DNA of 64,000 nt from Amia ocellicauda (taxonomy: Eukaryota > Chordata > Actinopteri > Amiiformes > Amiidae). Where the stretch lies: the NCBI RefSeq assembly GCF_036373705.1, contig NC_089851.1:58595850-58659849 (forward strand). Reading direction: 5' to 3'. This document shows, one piece after another, positions 13,401 to 25,259 of the stretch (position 1 is its first letter; the number at the start of each line of letters is the position of its first letter). Under the pieces are notes generated by a model, which was not told the origin of the DNA, ran no database searches, and saw only the letters and a program-made list of their open reading frames with translations. Both the position numbers and the translations under genes were made by a program.

Positions 13401-16400
13401 AGAGAGTTAGATATCGAGAGTCATAGATAGATAGATAGATAGATAGATGGATGGATGGACGGCAAGGCAAGCATCTGATTGACAGTGGTCCGTGATCTGC
13501 TGTTATGCTACTATGCTACTGACCATTGGGGGGGCGATAGCAAGCAAGAGAGTTAGATATCAAGAGTCATAGATAGATAGATAGATAGATGGATGGATGG
13601 ACGGCAAGGCAAGCATCTGATTGACAGTGGTCCGTGATCTGCTGTTATGCTACTATGCTACTGACCATTGGGGGAGCGATAGCAAGCAAGAGAGTTAGAT
13701 ATCGAGAGTCATTGATAGATAGATAGATAGATGGATGGATGGATGGACGGCAAGGCAAGCATCTGAGTGACAGTGGTCCGTGATCTGCTGTTATGCTACT
13801 ATGCTACTGACCATTGGGGGAGCGATAGCAAGCAAGAGAGTTAGATATCAAGAGTCATAGATAGATAGATAGATAGATGGATGGATGGACGGCAAGGCAA
13901 GCATCTGATTGACAGTGGTCCGTGATCTGCTGTTATGCTACTATGCTACTGACCATTGGGGGAGCGATAGCAAGTAAGAGAGTTAGATATCGAGAGTCAT
14001 TGATGGATAGATAGATAGATGGATGGATGGATGGATGGACGGCAAGGCAAGCATCTGATTGACAGTGGTCCGTGATCTGCTGTTATGCTACAATGCTACT
14101 GACCATTGGGGGAGCGATAGCAAGCAAGTGAGTTAGATATCAAGAGTCATAGATAGATAGATAGATAGATGGATGGATGGACGGCAAGGCAAGCATCTGA
14201 TTGACAGTGGTCCGTGATCTGCTGTTATGCTACTATGCTACTGACCATTGGGGTAGCGATAGCAAGCAAGAGAGTTAGATATCGAGAGTCATTGATAGAT
14301 AGATAGATAGATGGATGGATGGATGGACGGCAAGGCAAGCATCTGATTGACAGTGGTCCGTGATCTGCTGTTATGCTACTATGCTACTGACCATTGGGGG
14401 AGTGATAGCAAGCAAGAGAGTTAGATATCGAGAGTCATAGATAGATAGATAGATAGATGGATGGATGGACGGCAAGGCAAGCATCTGATTGACAGTGGTC
14501 CGTGATCTGCTGTTATGCTACTATGCTACTGACCATTGGGGGGGCGATAGCAAGCAAGAGAGTTAGATATCAAGAGTCATAGATAGATAGATAGATAGAT
14601 GGATGGATGGACGGCAAGGCAAGCATCTGATTGACAGTGGTCCGTGATCTGCTGTTATGCTACTATGCTACTGACCATTGGGGGAGCGATAGCAAGCAAG
14701 AGAGTTAGATATCGAGAGTCATTGATAGATAGATAGATAGATGGATGGATGGATGGACGGCAAGGCAAGCATCTGAGTGACAGTGGTCCGTGATCTGCTG
14801 TTATGCTACTATGCTACTGACCATTGGGGGAGCGATAGCAAGCAAGAGAGTTAGATATCAAGAGTCATAGATAGATAGATAGATAGATGGATGGATGGAC
14901 GGCAAGGCAAGCATCTGATTGACAGTGGTCCGTGATCTGCTGTTATGCTACTATGCTACTGACCATTGGGGGAGCGATAGCAAGTAAGAGAGTTAGATAT
15001 CGAGAGTCATTGATGGATAGATAGATAGATGGATGGATGGATGGATGGACTGCAAGGCAAGCATCTGATTGACAGTGGTCCGTGATCTGCTGTTATGCTA
15101 CAATGCTACTGACCATTGGGGGATCGATAGCAAGCAAGAGAGTTAGATATCAAGAGTCATAGATAGATAGATAGATAGATGGATGGATGGACGGCAAGGC
15201 AAGCATCTGATTGACAGTGGTCCGTGATCTGCTGTTATGCTACTATGCTACTGACCATTGGGGGAGCGATAGCAAGCAAGAGAGTTAGATATCGAGAGTC
15301 ATTGAAAGATAGATAGATAGATGGATGGATGGATGGACGGCAAGGCAAGCATCTGATTGACAGTGGTCCGTGATCTGCTGTTATGCTACTATGCTACTGA
15401 CCATTGGGGGAGTGATAGCAAGCAAGAGAGTTAGATATCGAGAGTCATAGATAGATAGATAGATGGATGGATGGATGGACGGCAAGGCAAGCATCTGAGT
15501 GACAGTGGTCCGTGATCTGCTGTTATGCTACTATGCTACTGACCATTGGGGGAGCGATAGCAAGCAAGAGAGTTAGATATCGAGAGTCATTGAAAGATAG
15601 ATAGATAGATGGATGGATGGATGGACGGCAAGGCAAGCATCTGATTGACAGTGGTCCGTGATCTGCTGTTATGCTACTATGCTACTGACCATTGGGGGAG
15701 TGATAGCAAGCAAGAGAGTTAGATATCGAGAGTCATAGATAGATAGATAGATAGATGGATGGATGGACGGCAAGGCAAGCATCTGATTGACAGTGGTCCG
15801 TGATCTGCTGTTATGCTACTATGCTACTGACCATTGGGGGAGCGATAGCAAGCAAGAGAGTTAGATATCGAGAGTCATAGATAGATAGATAGATAGATAG
15901 ATGGATGGATGGACGGCAAGGCAAGCATCTGATTGACAGTGGTCCGTGATCTGCTGTTATGCTACTATGCTACTGACCATTGGGGGGGCGATAGCAAGCA
16001 AGAGAGTTAGATATCAAGAGTCATAGATAGATAGATAGATAGATGGATGGATGGACGGCAAGGCAAGCATCTGATTGACAGTGGTCCGTGATCTGCTGTT
16101 ATGCTACTATGCTACTGACCATTGGGGGAGCGATAGCAAGCAAGAGAGTTAGATATCGAGAGTCATTGATAGATAGATAGATAGATGGATGGATGGATGG
16201 ACGGCAAGGCAAGCATCTGAGTGACAGTGGTCCGTGATCTGCTGTTATGCTACTATGCTACTGACCATTGGGGGAGCGATAGCAAGCAAGAGAGTTAGAT
16301 ATCAAGAGTCATAGATAGATAGATAGATAGATGGATGGATGGACGGCAAGGCAAGCATCTGATTGACAGTTGTCCGTGATCTGCTGTTATGCTACTATGC

Positions 16401-19400
16401 TACTGACCATTGGGGGAGCGATAGCAAGTAAGAGAGTTAGATATCGAGAGTCATTGATGGATAGATAGATAGATGGATGGATGGATGGATGGACGGCAAG
16501 GCAAGCATCTGATTGACAGTGGTCCGTGATCTGCTGTTATGCTACAATGCTACTGACCATTGGGGGATCGATAGCAAGCAAGAGAGTTAGATATCAAGAG
16601 TCATAGATAGATAGATAGATAGATGGATGGATGGACGGCAAGGCAAGCATCTGATTGACAGTGGTCCGTGATCTGCTATTATGCTACTATGCTACTGACC
16701 ATTGGGGGAGCGATAGCAAGCAAGAGAGTTAGATATCGAGAGTCATTGATAGATAGATAGATAGATGGATGGATGGATGGACGGCAAGGCAAGCATCTGA
16801 GTGACAGTGGTCCGTGATCTGCTGTTATGCTACTATGCTACTGACCATTGGGGGAGCGATAGCAAGCAAGAGAGTTAGATATCAAGAGTCATAGATAGAT
16901 AGATAGATAGATGGATGGATGGACGGCAAGGCAAGCATCTGATTGACAGTGGTCCATGATCTGCTGTTATGCTACTATGCTACTGACCATTGGGGGAGCG
17001 ATAGCAAGCAAGAGAGTTAGATATCGAGAGTCATAGATAGATAGATAGATGGATGGATGGATGGACGGCAAGGCAAGCATCTGATTGACAGTGGTCCGTG
17101 ATCTGCTGTTATGCTACTATGCTACTGACCATTGGGGGAGTGATAGCAAGCAAGAGAGTTAGATATCGAGAGTCATAGATAGATAGATAGATAGATAGAT
17201 GGATGGATGGACGGCAAGGCAAGCATCTGATTGACAGTGGTCCGTGATCTGCTGTTATGCTACTATGCTACTGACCATTGGGGGAGCGATAGCAAGCAAG
17301 AGAGTTAGATATCGAGAGTCATAGATAGATAGATAGATAGATAGATGGATGGATGGACGGCAAGGCAAGCATCTGATTGACAGTGGTCCGTGATCTGCTG
17401 TTATGCTACTATGCTACTGACCATTGGGGGGGCGATAGCAAGCAAGAGAGTTAGATATCAAGAGTCATAGATAGATAGATAGATAGATGGATGGATGGAC
17501 GGCAAGGCAAGCATCTGATTGACAGTGGTCCGTGATCTGCTGTTATGCTACTATGCTACTGACCATTGGGGGAGCGATAGCAAGCAAGAGAGTTAGATAT
17601 CGAGAGTCATTGATAGATAGATAGATAGATGGATGGATGGATGGACGGCAAGGCAAGCATCTGAGTGACAGTGGTCCGTGATCTGCTGTTATGCTACTAT
17701 GCTACTGACCATTGGGGGAGCGATAGCAAGCAAGAGAGTTAGATATCAAGAGTCATAGATAGATAGATAGATAGATGGATGGATGGACGGCAAGGCAAGC
17801 ATCTGATTGACAGTGGTCCGTGATCTGCTGTTATGCTACTATGCTACTGACCATTGGGGGAGCGATAGCAAGTAAGAGAGTTAGATATCGAGAGTCATTG
17901 ATGGATAGATAGATAGATGGATGGATGGATGGATGGACGGCAAGGCAAGCATCTGATTGACAGTGGTCCGTGATCTGCTGTTATGCTACAATGCTACTGA
18001 CCATTGGGGGATCGATAGCAAGCAAGAGAGTTAGATATCAAGAGTCATAGATAGATAGATAGATAGATGGATGGATGGACGGCAAGGCAAGCATCTGATT
18101 GACAGTGGTCCGTGATCTGCTGTTATGCTACTATGCTACTGACCATTGGGGGAGCGATAGCAAGCAAGAGAGTTAGATATCGAGAGTCATTGATAGATAG
18201 ATAGATAGATGGATGGATGGATGGACGGCAAGGCAAGCATCTGAGTGACAGTGGTCCGTGATCTGCTGTTATGCTACTATGCTACTGACCATTGGGGGAG
18301 CGATAGCAAGCAAGAGAGTTAGATATCAAGAGTCATAGATAGATAGATAGATAGATGGATGGATGGACGGCAAGGCAAGCATCTGATTGACAGTGGTCCG
18401 TGATCTGCTGTTATGCTACTATGCTACTGACCATTGGGGGAGCGATAGCAAGCAAGAGAGTTAGATATCGAGAGTCATTGATAGATAGATAGATAGATGG
18501 ATGGATGGATGGACGGCAAGGCAAGCATCTGATTGACAGTGGTCCGTGATCTGCTGTTATGCTACTATGCTACTGACCATTGGGGGAGTGATAGCAAGCA
18601 AGAGAGTTAGATATCGAGAGTCATAGATAGATAGATAGATAGATAGATGGATGGATGGACGGCAAGGCAAGCATCTGATTGACAGTGGTCCGTGATCTGC
18701 TGTTATGCTACTATGCTACTGACCATTGGGGGAGCGATAGCAAGCAAGAGAGTTAGATATCGAGAGTCATAGATAGATAGATAGATAGATAGATGGATGG
18801 ATGGACGGCAAGGCAAGCATCTGATTGACAGTGGTCCGTGATCTGCTGTTATGCTACTATGCTACTGACCATTGGGGGGGCGATAGCAAGCAAGAGAGTT
18901 AGATATCAAGAGTCATAGATAGATAGATAGATAGATGGATGGATGGACGGCAAGGCAAGCATCTGATTGACAGTGGTCCGTGATCTGCTGTTATGCTACT
19001 ATGCTACTGACCATTGGGGGAGCGATAGCAAGCAAGAGAGTTAGATATCGAGAGTCATTGATAGATAGATAGATAGATGGATGGATGGATGGACGGCAAG
19101 GCAAGCATCTGAGTGACAGTGGTCCGTGATCTGCTGTTATGCTACTATGCTACTGACCATTGGGGGAGCGATAGCAAGCAAGAGAGTTAGATATCAAGAG
19201 TCATAGATAGATAGATAGATAGATGGATGGATGGACGGCAAGGAAAGCATCTGATTGACAGTGGTCCGTGATCTGCTGTTATGCTACTATGCTACTGACC
19301 ATTGGGGGAGCGATAGCAAGTAAGAGAGTTAGATATCGAGAGTCATTGATGGATAGATAGATAGATGGATGGATGGATGGATGGACGGCAAGGCAAGCAT

Positions 19401-21818
19401 CTGATTGACAGTGGTCCGTGATCTGCTGTTATGCTACAATGCTACTGACCATTGGGGGAGCGATAGCAAGCAAGTGAGTTAGATATCAAGAGTCATAGAT
19501 AGATAGATAGATAGATGGATGGATGGACGGCAAGGCAAGCATCTGATTGACAGTGGTCCGTGATCTGCTGTTATGCTACTATGCTACTGACCATTGGGGG
19601 AGCGATAGCAAGCAAGAGAGTTAGATATCGAGAGTCATTGATAGATAGATAGATAGATGGATGGATGGATGGACAGCAAGGCAAGCATCTGATTGACAGT
19701 GGTCCGTGATCTGCTGTTATGCTACTATGCTACTGACCATTGGGGGAGTGATAGCAAGCAAGAGAGTTAGATATCGAGAGTCATAGATAGATAGATAGAT
19801 AGATAGATGGATGGATGGACGGCAAGGCAAGCATCTGATTGACAGTGGTCCGTGATCTGCTGTTATGCTACTATGCTACTGACCATTGGGGGAGCGATAG
19901 CAAGCAAGAGAGTTAGATATCGAGAGTCATAGATAGATAGATAGATAGATAGATGGATGGATGGACGGCAAGGCAAGCATCTGATTGACAGTGGTCCGTG
20001 ATCTGCTGTTATGCTACTATGCTACTGACCATTGGGGGGGCGATAGCAAGCAAGAGAGTTAGATATCAAGAGTCATAGATAGATAGATAGATAGATGGAT
20101 GGATGGACGGCAAGGCAAGCATCTGATTGACAGTGGTCCGTGATCTGCTGTTATGCTACTATGCTACTGACCATTGGGGGAGCGATAGCAAGCAAGAGAG
20201 TTAGATATCGAGAGTCATTGATAGATAGATAGATAGATGGATGGATGGATGGACGGCAAGGCAAGCATCTGAGTGACAGTGGTCCGTGATCTGCTGTTAT
20301 GCTACTATGCTACTGACCATTGGGGGAGCGATAGCAAGCAAGAGAGTTAGATATCAAGAGTCATAGATAGATAGATAGATAGATGGATGGATGGACGGCA
20401 AGGCAAGCATCTGATTGACAGTGGTCCGTGATCTGCTGTTATGCTACTATGCTACTGACCATTGGGAAAGCGATAGCAAGTAAGAGAGTTAGATATCGAG
20501 AGTCATTGATGGATAGATAGATAGATGGATGGATGGATGGATGGACGGCAAGGCAAGCATCTGATTGACAGTGGTCCGTGATCTGCTGTTATGCTACAAT
20601 GCTTCTGACCATTGGGGGATCGATAGCAAGCAAGAGAGTTAGATATCAAGAGTCATAGATAGATAGATAGATAGATGGATGGATGGACGGCAAGGCAAGC
20701 ATCTGATTGACAGTGGTCCGTGATCTGCTGTTATGCTACTATGCTACTGACCATTGGGGGAGCGATAGCAAGCAAGAGAGTTAGATATCGAGAGTCATTG
20801 ATAGATAGATAGATAGATGGATGGATGGATGGACGGCAAGGCAAGCATCTGAGTGACAGTGGTCCGTGATCTGCTGTTATGCTACTATGCTACTGACCAT
20901 TGGGGGAGCGATAGCAAGCAAGAGAGTTAGATATCAAGAGTCATAGATAGATAGATAGATAGATGGATGGATGGACGGCAAGGCAAGCATCTGATTGACA
21001 GTGGTCCGTGATCTGCTGTTATGCTACTATGCTACTGACCATTGGGGGAGCGATAGCAAGTAAGAGAGTTAGATATCGAGAGTCATTGATAGATAGATAG
21101 ATAGATGGATGGATGGATGGACGGCAAGGCAAGCATCTGATTGACAGTGGTCCGTGATCTGCTGTTATGCTACTATGCTACTGACCATTGGGGGAGCGAT
21201 AGCAAGTAAGAGAGTTAGATATCGAGAGTCATTGATAGATTGATAGATAGATGGATGGATGGATGGACGGCAAGGCAAGCATCTGATTGACAGTGGTCCG
21301 TGATCTGCTGTTATGCTACTATGCTACTGACCATTGGGGGAGCGATAGCAAGCAAGAGAGTTAGATATCGAGAGTCATAGATAGATAGATAGATAGATAG
21401 ATGGATGGATGGATGGACGGCAAGGCAAGCATCTGATTGACAGTGGTCCGTGATCTGCTGTTATGCTACTATGCTACTGACCATTGGGGTAGCAATAGCA
21501 AGCAAGAGAGTTAGATATCGAGAGTCATAGATAGATAGATAGATAGATAGATGGATGGATGGATGGACGGCAAGGCAAGCATCTGATTGACAGTGGTCCG
21601 TGATCTGCTGTTATGCTACTATGCTACTGACCATTGGGGGGGCGATAGCAAGCAAGAGAGTTAGATATCAAGAGTCATAGATAGATAGATAGATAGATGG
21701 ATGGATGGACGGCAAGGCAAGCATCTGATTGACAGTGGTCCGTGATCTGCTGTTATGCTACAATGCTACTGACCATTGGGGGAGCGATAGCAAGCAAGTG
21801 AGTTAGATATCAAGAGTC

Positions 21819-21868
<50 letters not shown>
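21819..21868 (+). repeat. Expanded (GATA)n tract
   Basis: About 12 uninterrupted GATA units, where neighbouring monomers have 4-6. It is a local slippage expansion of the microsatellite built into the satellite monomer. Confidence 0.9.
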
Positions 21869-24394
21869 GGATGGATGGACGGCAAGGCAAGCATCTGATT
21901 GACAGTGGTCCGTGATCTGCTGTTATGCTACTATGCTACTGACCATTGGGGGAGCGATAGCAAGCAAGAGAGTTAGATATCGAGAGTCATTGATAGATAG
22001 ATAGATAGATGGATGGATGGATGGACGGCAAGGCAAGCATCTGATTGACAGTGGTCCGTGATCTGCTGTTATGCTACTATGCTACTGACCATTGGGGGAG
22101 TGATAGCAAGCAAGAGAGTTAGATATCGAGAGTCATAGATAGATAGATAGATAGATGGATGGATGGACGGCAAGGCAAGCATCTGATTGACAGTGGTCCG
22201 TGATCTGCTGTTATGCTACTATGCTACTGACCATTGGGGTAGCGATAGCAAGCAAGAGAGTTAGATATCGAGAGTCATAGATAGATAGATAGACAGATAG
22301 ATGGATGGATGGATGGACGGCAAGGCAAGCATCTGATTGACAGTGGTCCGTGATCTGCTGTTATGCTACTATGCTACTGACCATTGGGGGAGCGATAGCA
22401 AGCAAGAGAGTTAGATATCGAGAGTCATAGATAGTTAGATAGATAGATGGATGGATGGATGGACGGCAAGGCAAGCATCTGATTGACAGTGGTCCGTGAT
22501 CTGCTGTTATGCTACTATGCTACTGACCATTGGGGGGGCGATAGCAAGCAAGAGAGTTAGATATCAAGAGTCATAGATAGATAGATAGATAGATGGATGG
22601 ATGGACGGCAAGGCAAGCATCTGATTGACAGTGGTCCGTGATCTGCTGTTATGCTACAATGCTACTGACCATTGGGGGAGCGATAGCAAGCAAGTGAGTT
22701 AGATATCAAGAGTCATAGATAGATAGATAGATAGATGGATGGATGGACGGCAAGGCAAGCATCTGATTGACAGTGGTCCGTGATCTGCTGTTATGCTACT
22801 ATGCTACTGACCATTGGGGGAGCGATAGCAAGCAAGAGAGTTAGATATCGAGAGTCATTGATAGATAGATAGATAGATGGATGGATGGATGGACGGCAAG
22901 GCAAGCATCTGATTGACAGTGGTCCGTGATCTGCTGTTATGCTACTATGCTACTGACCATTGGGGGAGTGATAGCAAGCAAGAGAGTTAGATATCGAGAG
23001 TCATAGATAGATAGATAGATAGATGGATGGATGGACGGCAAGGCAAGCATCTGATTGACAGTGGTCCGTGATCTGCTGTTATGCTACTATGCTACTGACC
23101 ATTGGGGGAGCGATAGCAAGCAAGAGAGTTAGATATCGAGAGTCATAGATAGATAGATAGATAGATAGATGGATGGATGGACGGCAAGGCAAGCATCTGA
23201 TTGACAGTGGTCCGCGATCTGCTGTTATGCTACTATGCTACTGACCATTGGGGGGGCGATAGCAAGCAAGAGAGTTAGATATCAAGAGTCATAGATAGAT
23301 AGATAGATAGATGGATGGATGGACGGCAAGGCAAGCATCTGATTGACAGTGGTCCGTGATCTGCTGTTATGCTACTATGCTACTGACCATTGGGGGAGCG
23401 ATAGCAAGCAAGAGAGTTAGATATCGAGAGTCATTGATAGATAGATAGATAGATGGATGGATGGATGGACGGCAAGGCAAGCATCTGAGTGACAGTGGTC
23501 CGTGATCTGCTGTTATGCTACTATGCTACTGACCATTGGGGGAGCGATAGCAAGCAAGAGAGTTAGATATCAAGAGTCATAGATAGATAGATAGATAGAT
23601 GGATGGATGGACGGCAAGGCAAGCATCTGAGTGACAGTGGTCCGTGATCTGCTGTTATGCTACTATGCTACTGACCATTGGGGGAGCGATAGCAAGTAAG
23701 AGAGTTAGATATCGAGAGTCATTGATAGATTGATAGATAGATGGATGGATGGATGGACGGCAAGGCAAGCATCTGATTGACAGTGGTCCGTGATCTGCTG
23801 TTATGCTACTATGCTACTGACCATTGGGGGAGCGATAGCAAGCAAGAGAGTTAGATATCGAGAGTCATAGATAGATAGATAGATAGATGGATGGATGGAC
23901 GGCAAGGCAAACATCTGATTGACAGTGGTCCGTGATCTGCTGTTATGCTACTATGCTACTGACCATTGGGGGAGCGATAGCAAGCAAGAGAGTTAGATAT
24001 CAAGAGTCATAGATAGATAGATAGATAGATGGATGGATGGACGGCAAGGCAAGCATCTGATTGACAGTGGTCCGTGATCTGCTGTTATGCTACTTTGCTA
24101 CTGACCATTGGGGGAGTGATAGCAAGAAAGAGAGTTAGATGTCAAGAGTCATAGATAGATAGATAGATGGATGGATGGATGGACGGCAAGGCAAGCATCT
24201 GATTGACAGTGGTCCGTGATCTGCTGTTATGCTACTATGCTACTGACCATTGGGGGAGCGATAGCAAGCAAGAGAGTTAGATATTGAGAGTCATAGATAG
24301 ATGGATGGATGGATGGATGGCAAGGCAAGAACTTGATTGACAGCGGTCCGTGATCTGCTGTTATTCTACTATCAGCAGCAGCAGCGGCAGATTT

Positions 24395-24468
24395 GGCGCC
24401 GTGGCTTAGTTGGTTAAAGCGCCTGTCTAGTAAACAGGAGGTCCTGGGTTCAAATCCCAGCGGTGCCT
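24395..24468 (+). tRNA. tRNA-Thr(AGT), copy 1
   Basis: This 74 nt tRNA reads ACU and, with inosine at position 34, ACC threonine codons. The acceptor stem GGCGCCG pairs with CGGTGCC, with one G4-U69 wobble. The anticodon stem CCTGT/ACAGG encloses loop CTAGTAA, with anticodon AGT at 24429-24431. The A box TGGCTTAGTTGG and B box GGTTCAAATCC match the Pol III consensus. There is no intron and no encoded CCA. The first downstream T4 run is at 24526-24529, about 58 nt past the gene, so the primary transcript trailer would be long. The sequence is identical in copies 1-8. Confidence 0.96.
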
Positions 24469-24754
24469 TAGGCGGGCTTTCTGTGCTCCTTGCGAAGCTT
24501 GTGCTTCCGCTTTGTCGACCATCAGTTTTAGCAAGATAGGCTTATCGTAAAGCCATCAGAGGACGTAATGAACCGGAAAGCCAACTGGACAGACGCCGGT
24601 TTGTAAAGAAGAACCAGAACCCAAAGGACAAGCGCTACGGCCAACGTCCAATTCCCATTGCCGCCCCTGGACAGTCGCAACAGGGAGCTTGTTGCTCCCG
24701 TCAACCTTACGTTTTCACCTCTGTGTGCTTCCTTTGTTGCAGCCTGCATCCAGA

Positions 24755-24805
24755 TTTTGTTTTGTTTTGTTTTGTTTTGTTTGGTTTTGTTTGGTTTTGT
24801 TTTTT
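24755..24805 (+). repeat. (TTTTG)n tract, copy 1, 51 bp
   Basis: Pentanucleotide tandem repeat between the two Thr tRNA genes, with two GTTTGG interruptions. Each unit contains a T4 run, a minimal Pol III termination signal on +. The reading frames across it give only low-complexity F/C/V/L protein. Confidence 0.97.
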
Positions 24806-24847
24806 GCCTTACGCCTGAGTGTAGGCACTGGGGAATGGGAGAGTCCT

Positions 24848-24921
24848 GGCACCGTGGCTTAGTTGGTCAAAGCGCCTGTCTTGTAAACAGGAAACCCTGG
24901 GGTCGACTCCCAGCAGTGCCT
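24848..24921 (+). tRNA. tRNA-Thr(TGT), copy 1, with T54G
   Basis: This 74 nt tRNA has anticodon TGT at 24882-24884 (loop CTTGTAA) and reads ACA threonine codons. Its body is the same as Thr(AGT) at 65 of 74 positions when compared with an unmutated copy. The acceptor stem GGCACCG/CAGTGCC has a C6-A67 mismatch. At 24902 the T-loop T54 is G, changing the B box from GGTTCG to GGGTCG. This removes the T54-A58 reverse-Hoogsteen pair and may weaken TFIIIC binding, so the gene may be impaired. The next T5 run is at 24974-24978. Confidence 0.8.
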
Positions 24922-25075
24922 TGGTTTATGTTGGCCTAGGCAATGGAAAGGAAGTTTCTAAACGCTCAATACATTTTTGCAAGATGGCCGTCCACAGCAA
25001 GCAGCTTAAGGTTACTGTAGCCACAGTCTGGCAAGCTGTCCGCCAGAAGTAGAAACAATAACAAGGGGCGGGGGG

Positions 25076-25079
25076 AAAA
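25076..25079 (-). terminator. Pol III T4 terminator of tRNA-Asn, copy 1
   Basis: On - the Asn gene is followed after 6 nt by TTTT (AAAA on +), the canonical Pol III stop. The same signal sits 7-10 bp left of the Asn gene in every cassette, at about 27239, 29452, 31334, 33512, 36008, 38231, 40603, 44276, 52936, 55163 and 60959. The two Thr genes have no T4 within about 50 nt. Confidence 0.85.
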
Positions 25080-25085
25080 GTGGGC

Positions 25086-25159
25086 CGTCCCTGGGTGGAT
25101 TCGAACCACCATCCTTTTGGTTAACAGCCAAACGCGCTGAACGATTGCGCCACAGAGAC
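25086..25159 (-). tRNA. tRNA-Asn(GTT), copy 1, with G19T
   Basis: This 74 nt tRNA decodes AAC and AAU. The acceptor stem GTCTCTG pairs with CAGGGAC. The anticodon stem TTTGG/CCAAA encloses CTGTTAA, with GTT on - at 25125-25123. The B box is GGTTCGAATCC. The A box ends CGT rather than CGG because D-loop G19 is T. G19 normally pairs with C56 in the tRNA elbow and belongs to the A-box consensus, so folding and promoter strength may both suffer. It is convergent with tRNA-Thr(TGT). Confidence 0.85.
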
Positions 25160-25259
25160 AGACAGAGGTGTTGTGGTTGCTGCAGTCGTGCAGTTCCTTC
25201 ACAGTTGCCAAAAATCATTTCCAGCACACGATTTTCTTTGTCGTTGAATGCAACATACG

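Larger units (their letters stand above)
1..24372 (+). repeat. Satellite block S1, about 170 monomers, no tRNA genes
   Basis: Head-to-tail monomers of about 138-150 bp fill this stretch. Each has a core running from GACGGCAAGGCAAGC through TGACCATTGGGGGAGCGATAGC to GAGAGTCAT, then (GATA)3-6 and (GATG)2-5. Length variation comes mainly from the tetranucleotide tail. Recurrent variants mark individual monomers: CTACAATG for CTACTATG, AGTGATAG for AGCGATAG, GGGGGGGCG, CTGAGTGAC, GTAAGAG, CAAGTGAG and TAGTTAGATAG. Their order repeats over kilobases, so the array has higher-order structure. No gene is visible on either strand. The monomers nearest 24.3 kb carry the specialised variants that flank the tRNA cassettes. 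Confidence 0.97.
24373..25259 (+). repeat. tRNA cassette copy 1 (subfamily A, 887 bp)
   Basis: This is non-satellite DNA inserted into a monomer between CTACTAT and TGACCATTG. The order is a short CAG run, tRNA-Thr(AGT) on +, a roughly 285 bp spacer, (TTTTG)n, tRNA-Thr(TGT) on +, a 164 bp spacer, tRNA-Asn(GTT) on -, and a 100 bp right flank. The spacers show no protein-coding gene. This is the shortest cassette because its (TTTTG)n tract is only 51 bp and is interrupted by GTTTGG. It carries the A-type variants T54G in Thr(TGT) and G19T in Asn. Confidence 0.95.

Noticed and set aside
1-24372. CRISPR-like array of regular repeats
   Set aside because: The whole 142 bp unit is repeated. There are no unique spacers, and the window is eukaryotic.
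1-24372. Centromeric satellite with CENP-B box
   Set aside because: The monomer core contains no TTCG or CGAA, which the CENP-B box requires. Monomer length and higher-order structure alone do not establish a centromere.
24373-24390. CAG trinucleotide repeat at the cassette left border as an expansion locus
   Set aside because: Only 4-6 units, with substitutions (CGG, CACAGG) instead of length changes among copies.
24395-24468. Selenocysteine, suppressor or mitochondrial tRNA identity
   Set aside because: Loop CTAGTAA contains TAG letters, but correct alignment of the seven-base loop puts AGT at 34-36. Nuclear-type A and B boxes and the 74 nt length fit nuclear tRNA-Thr.
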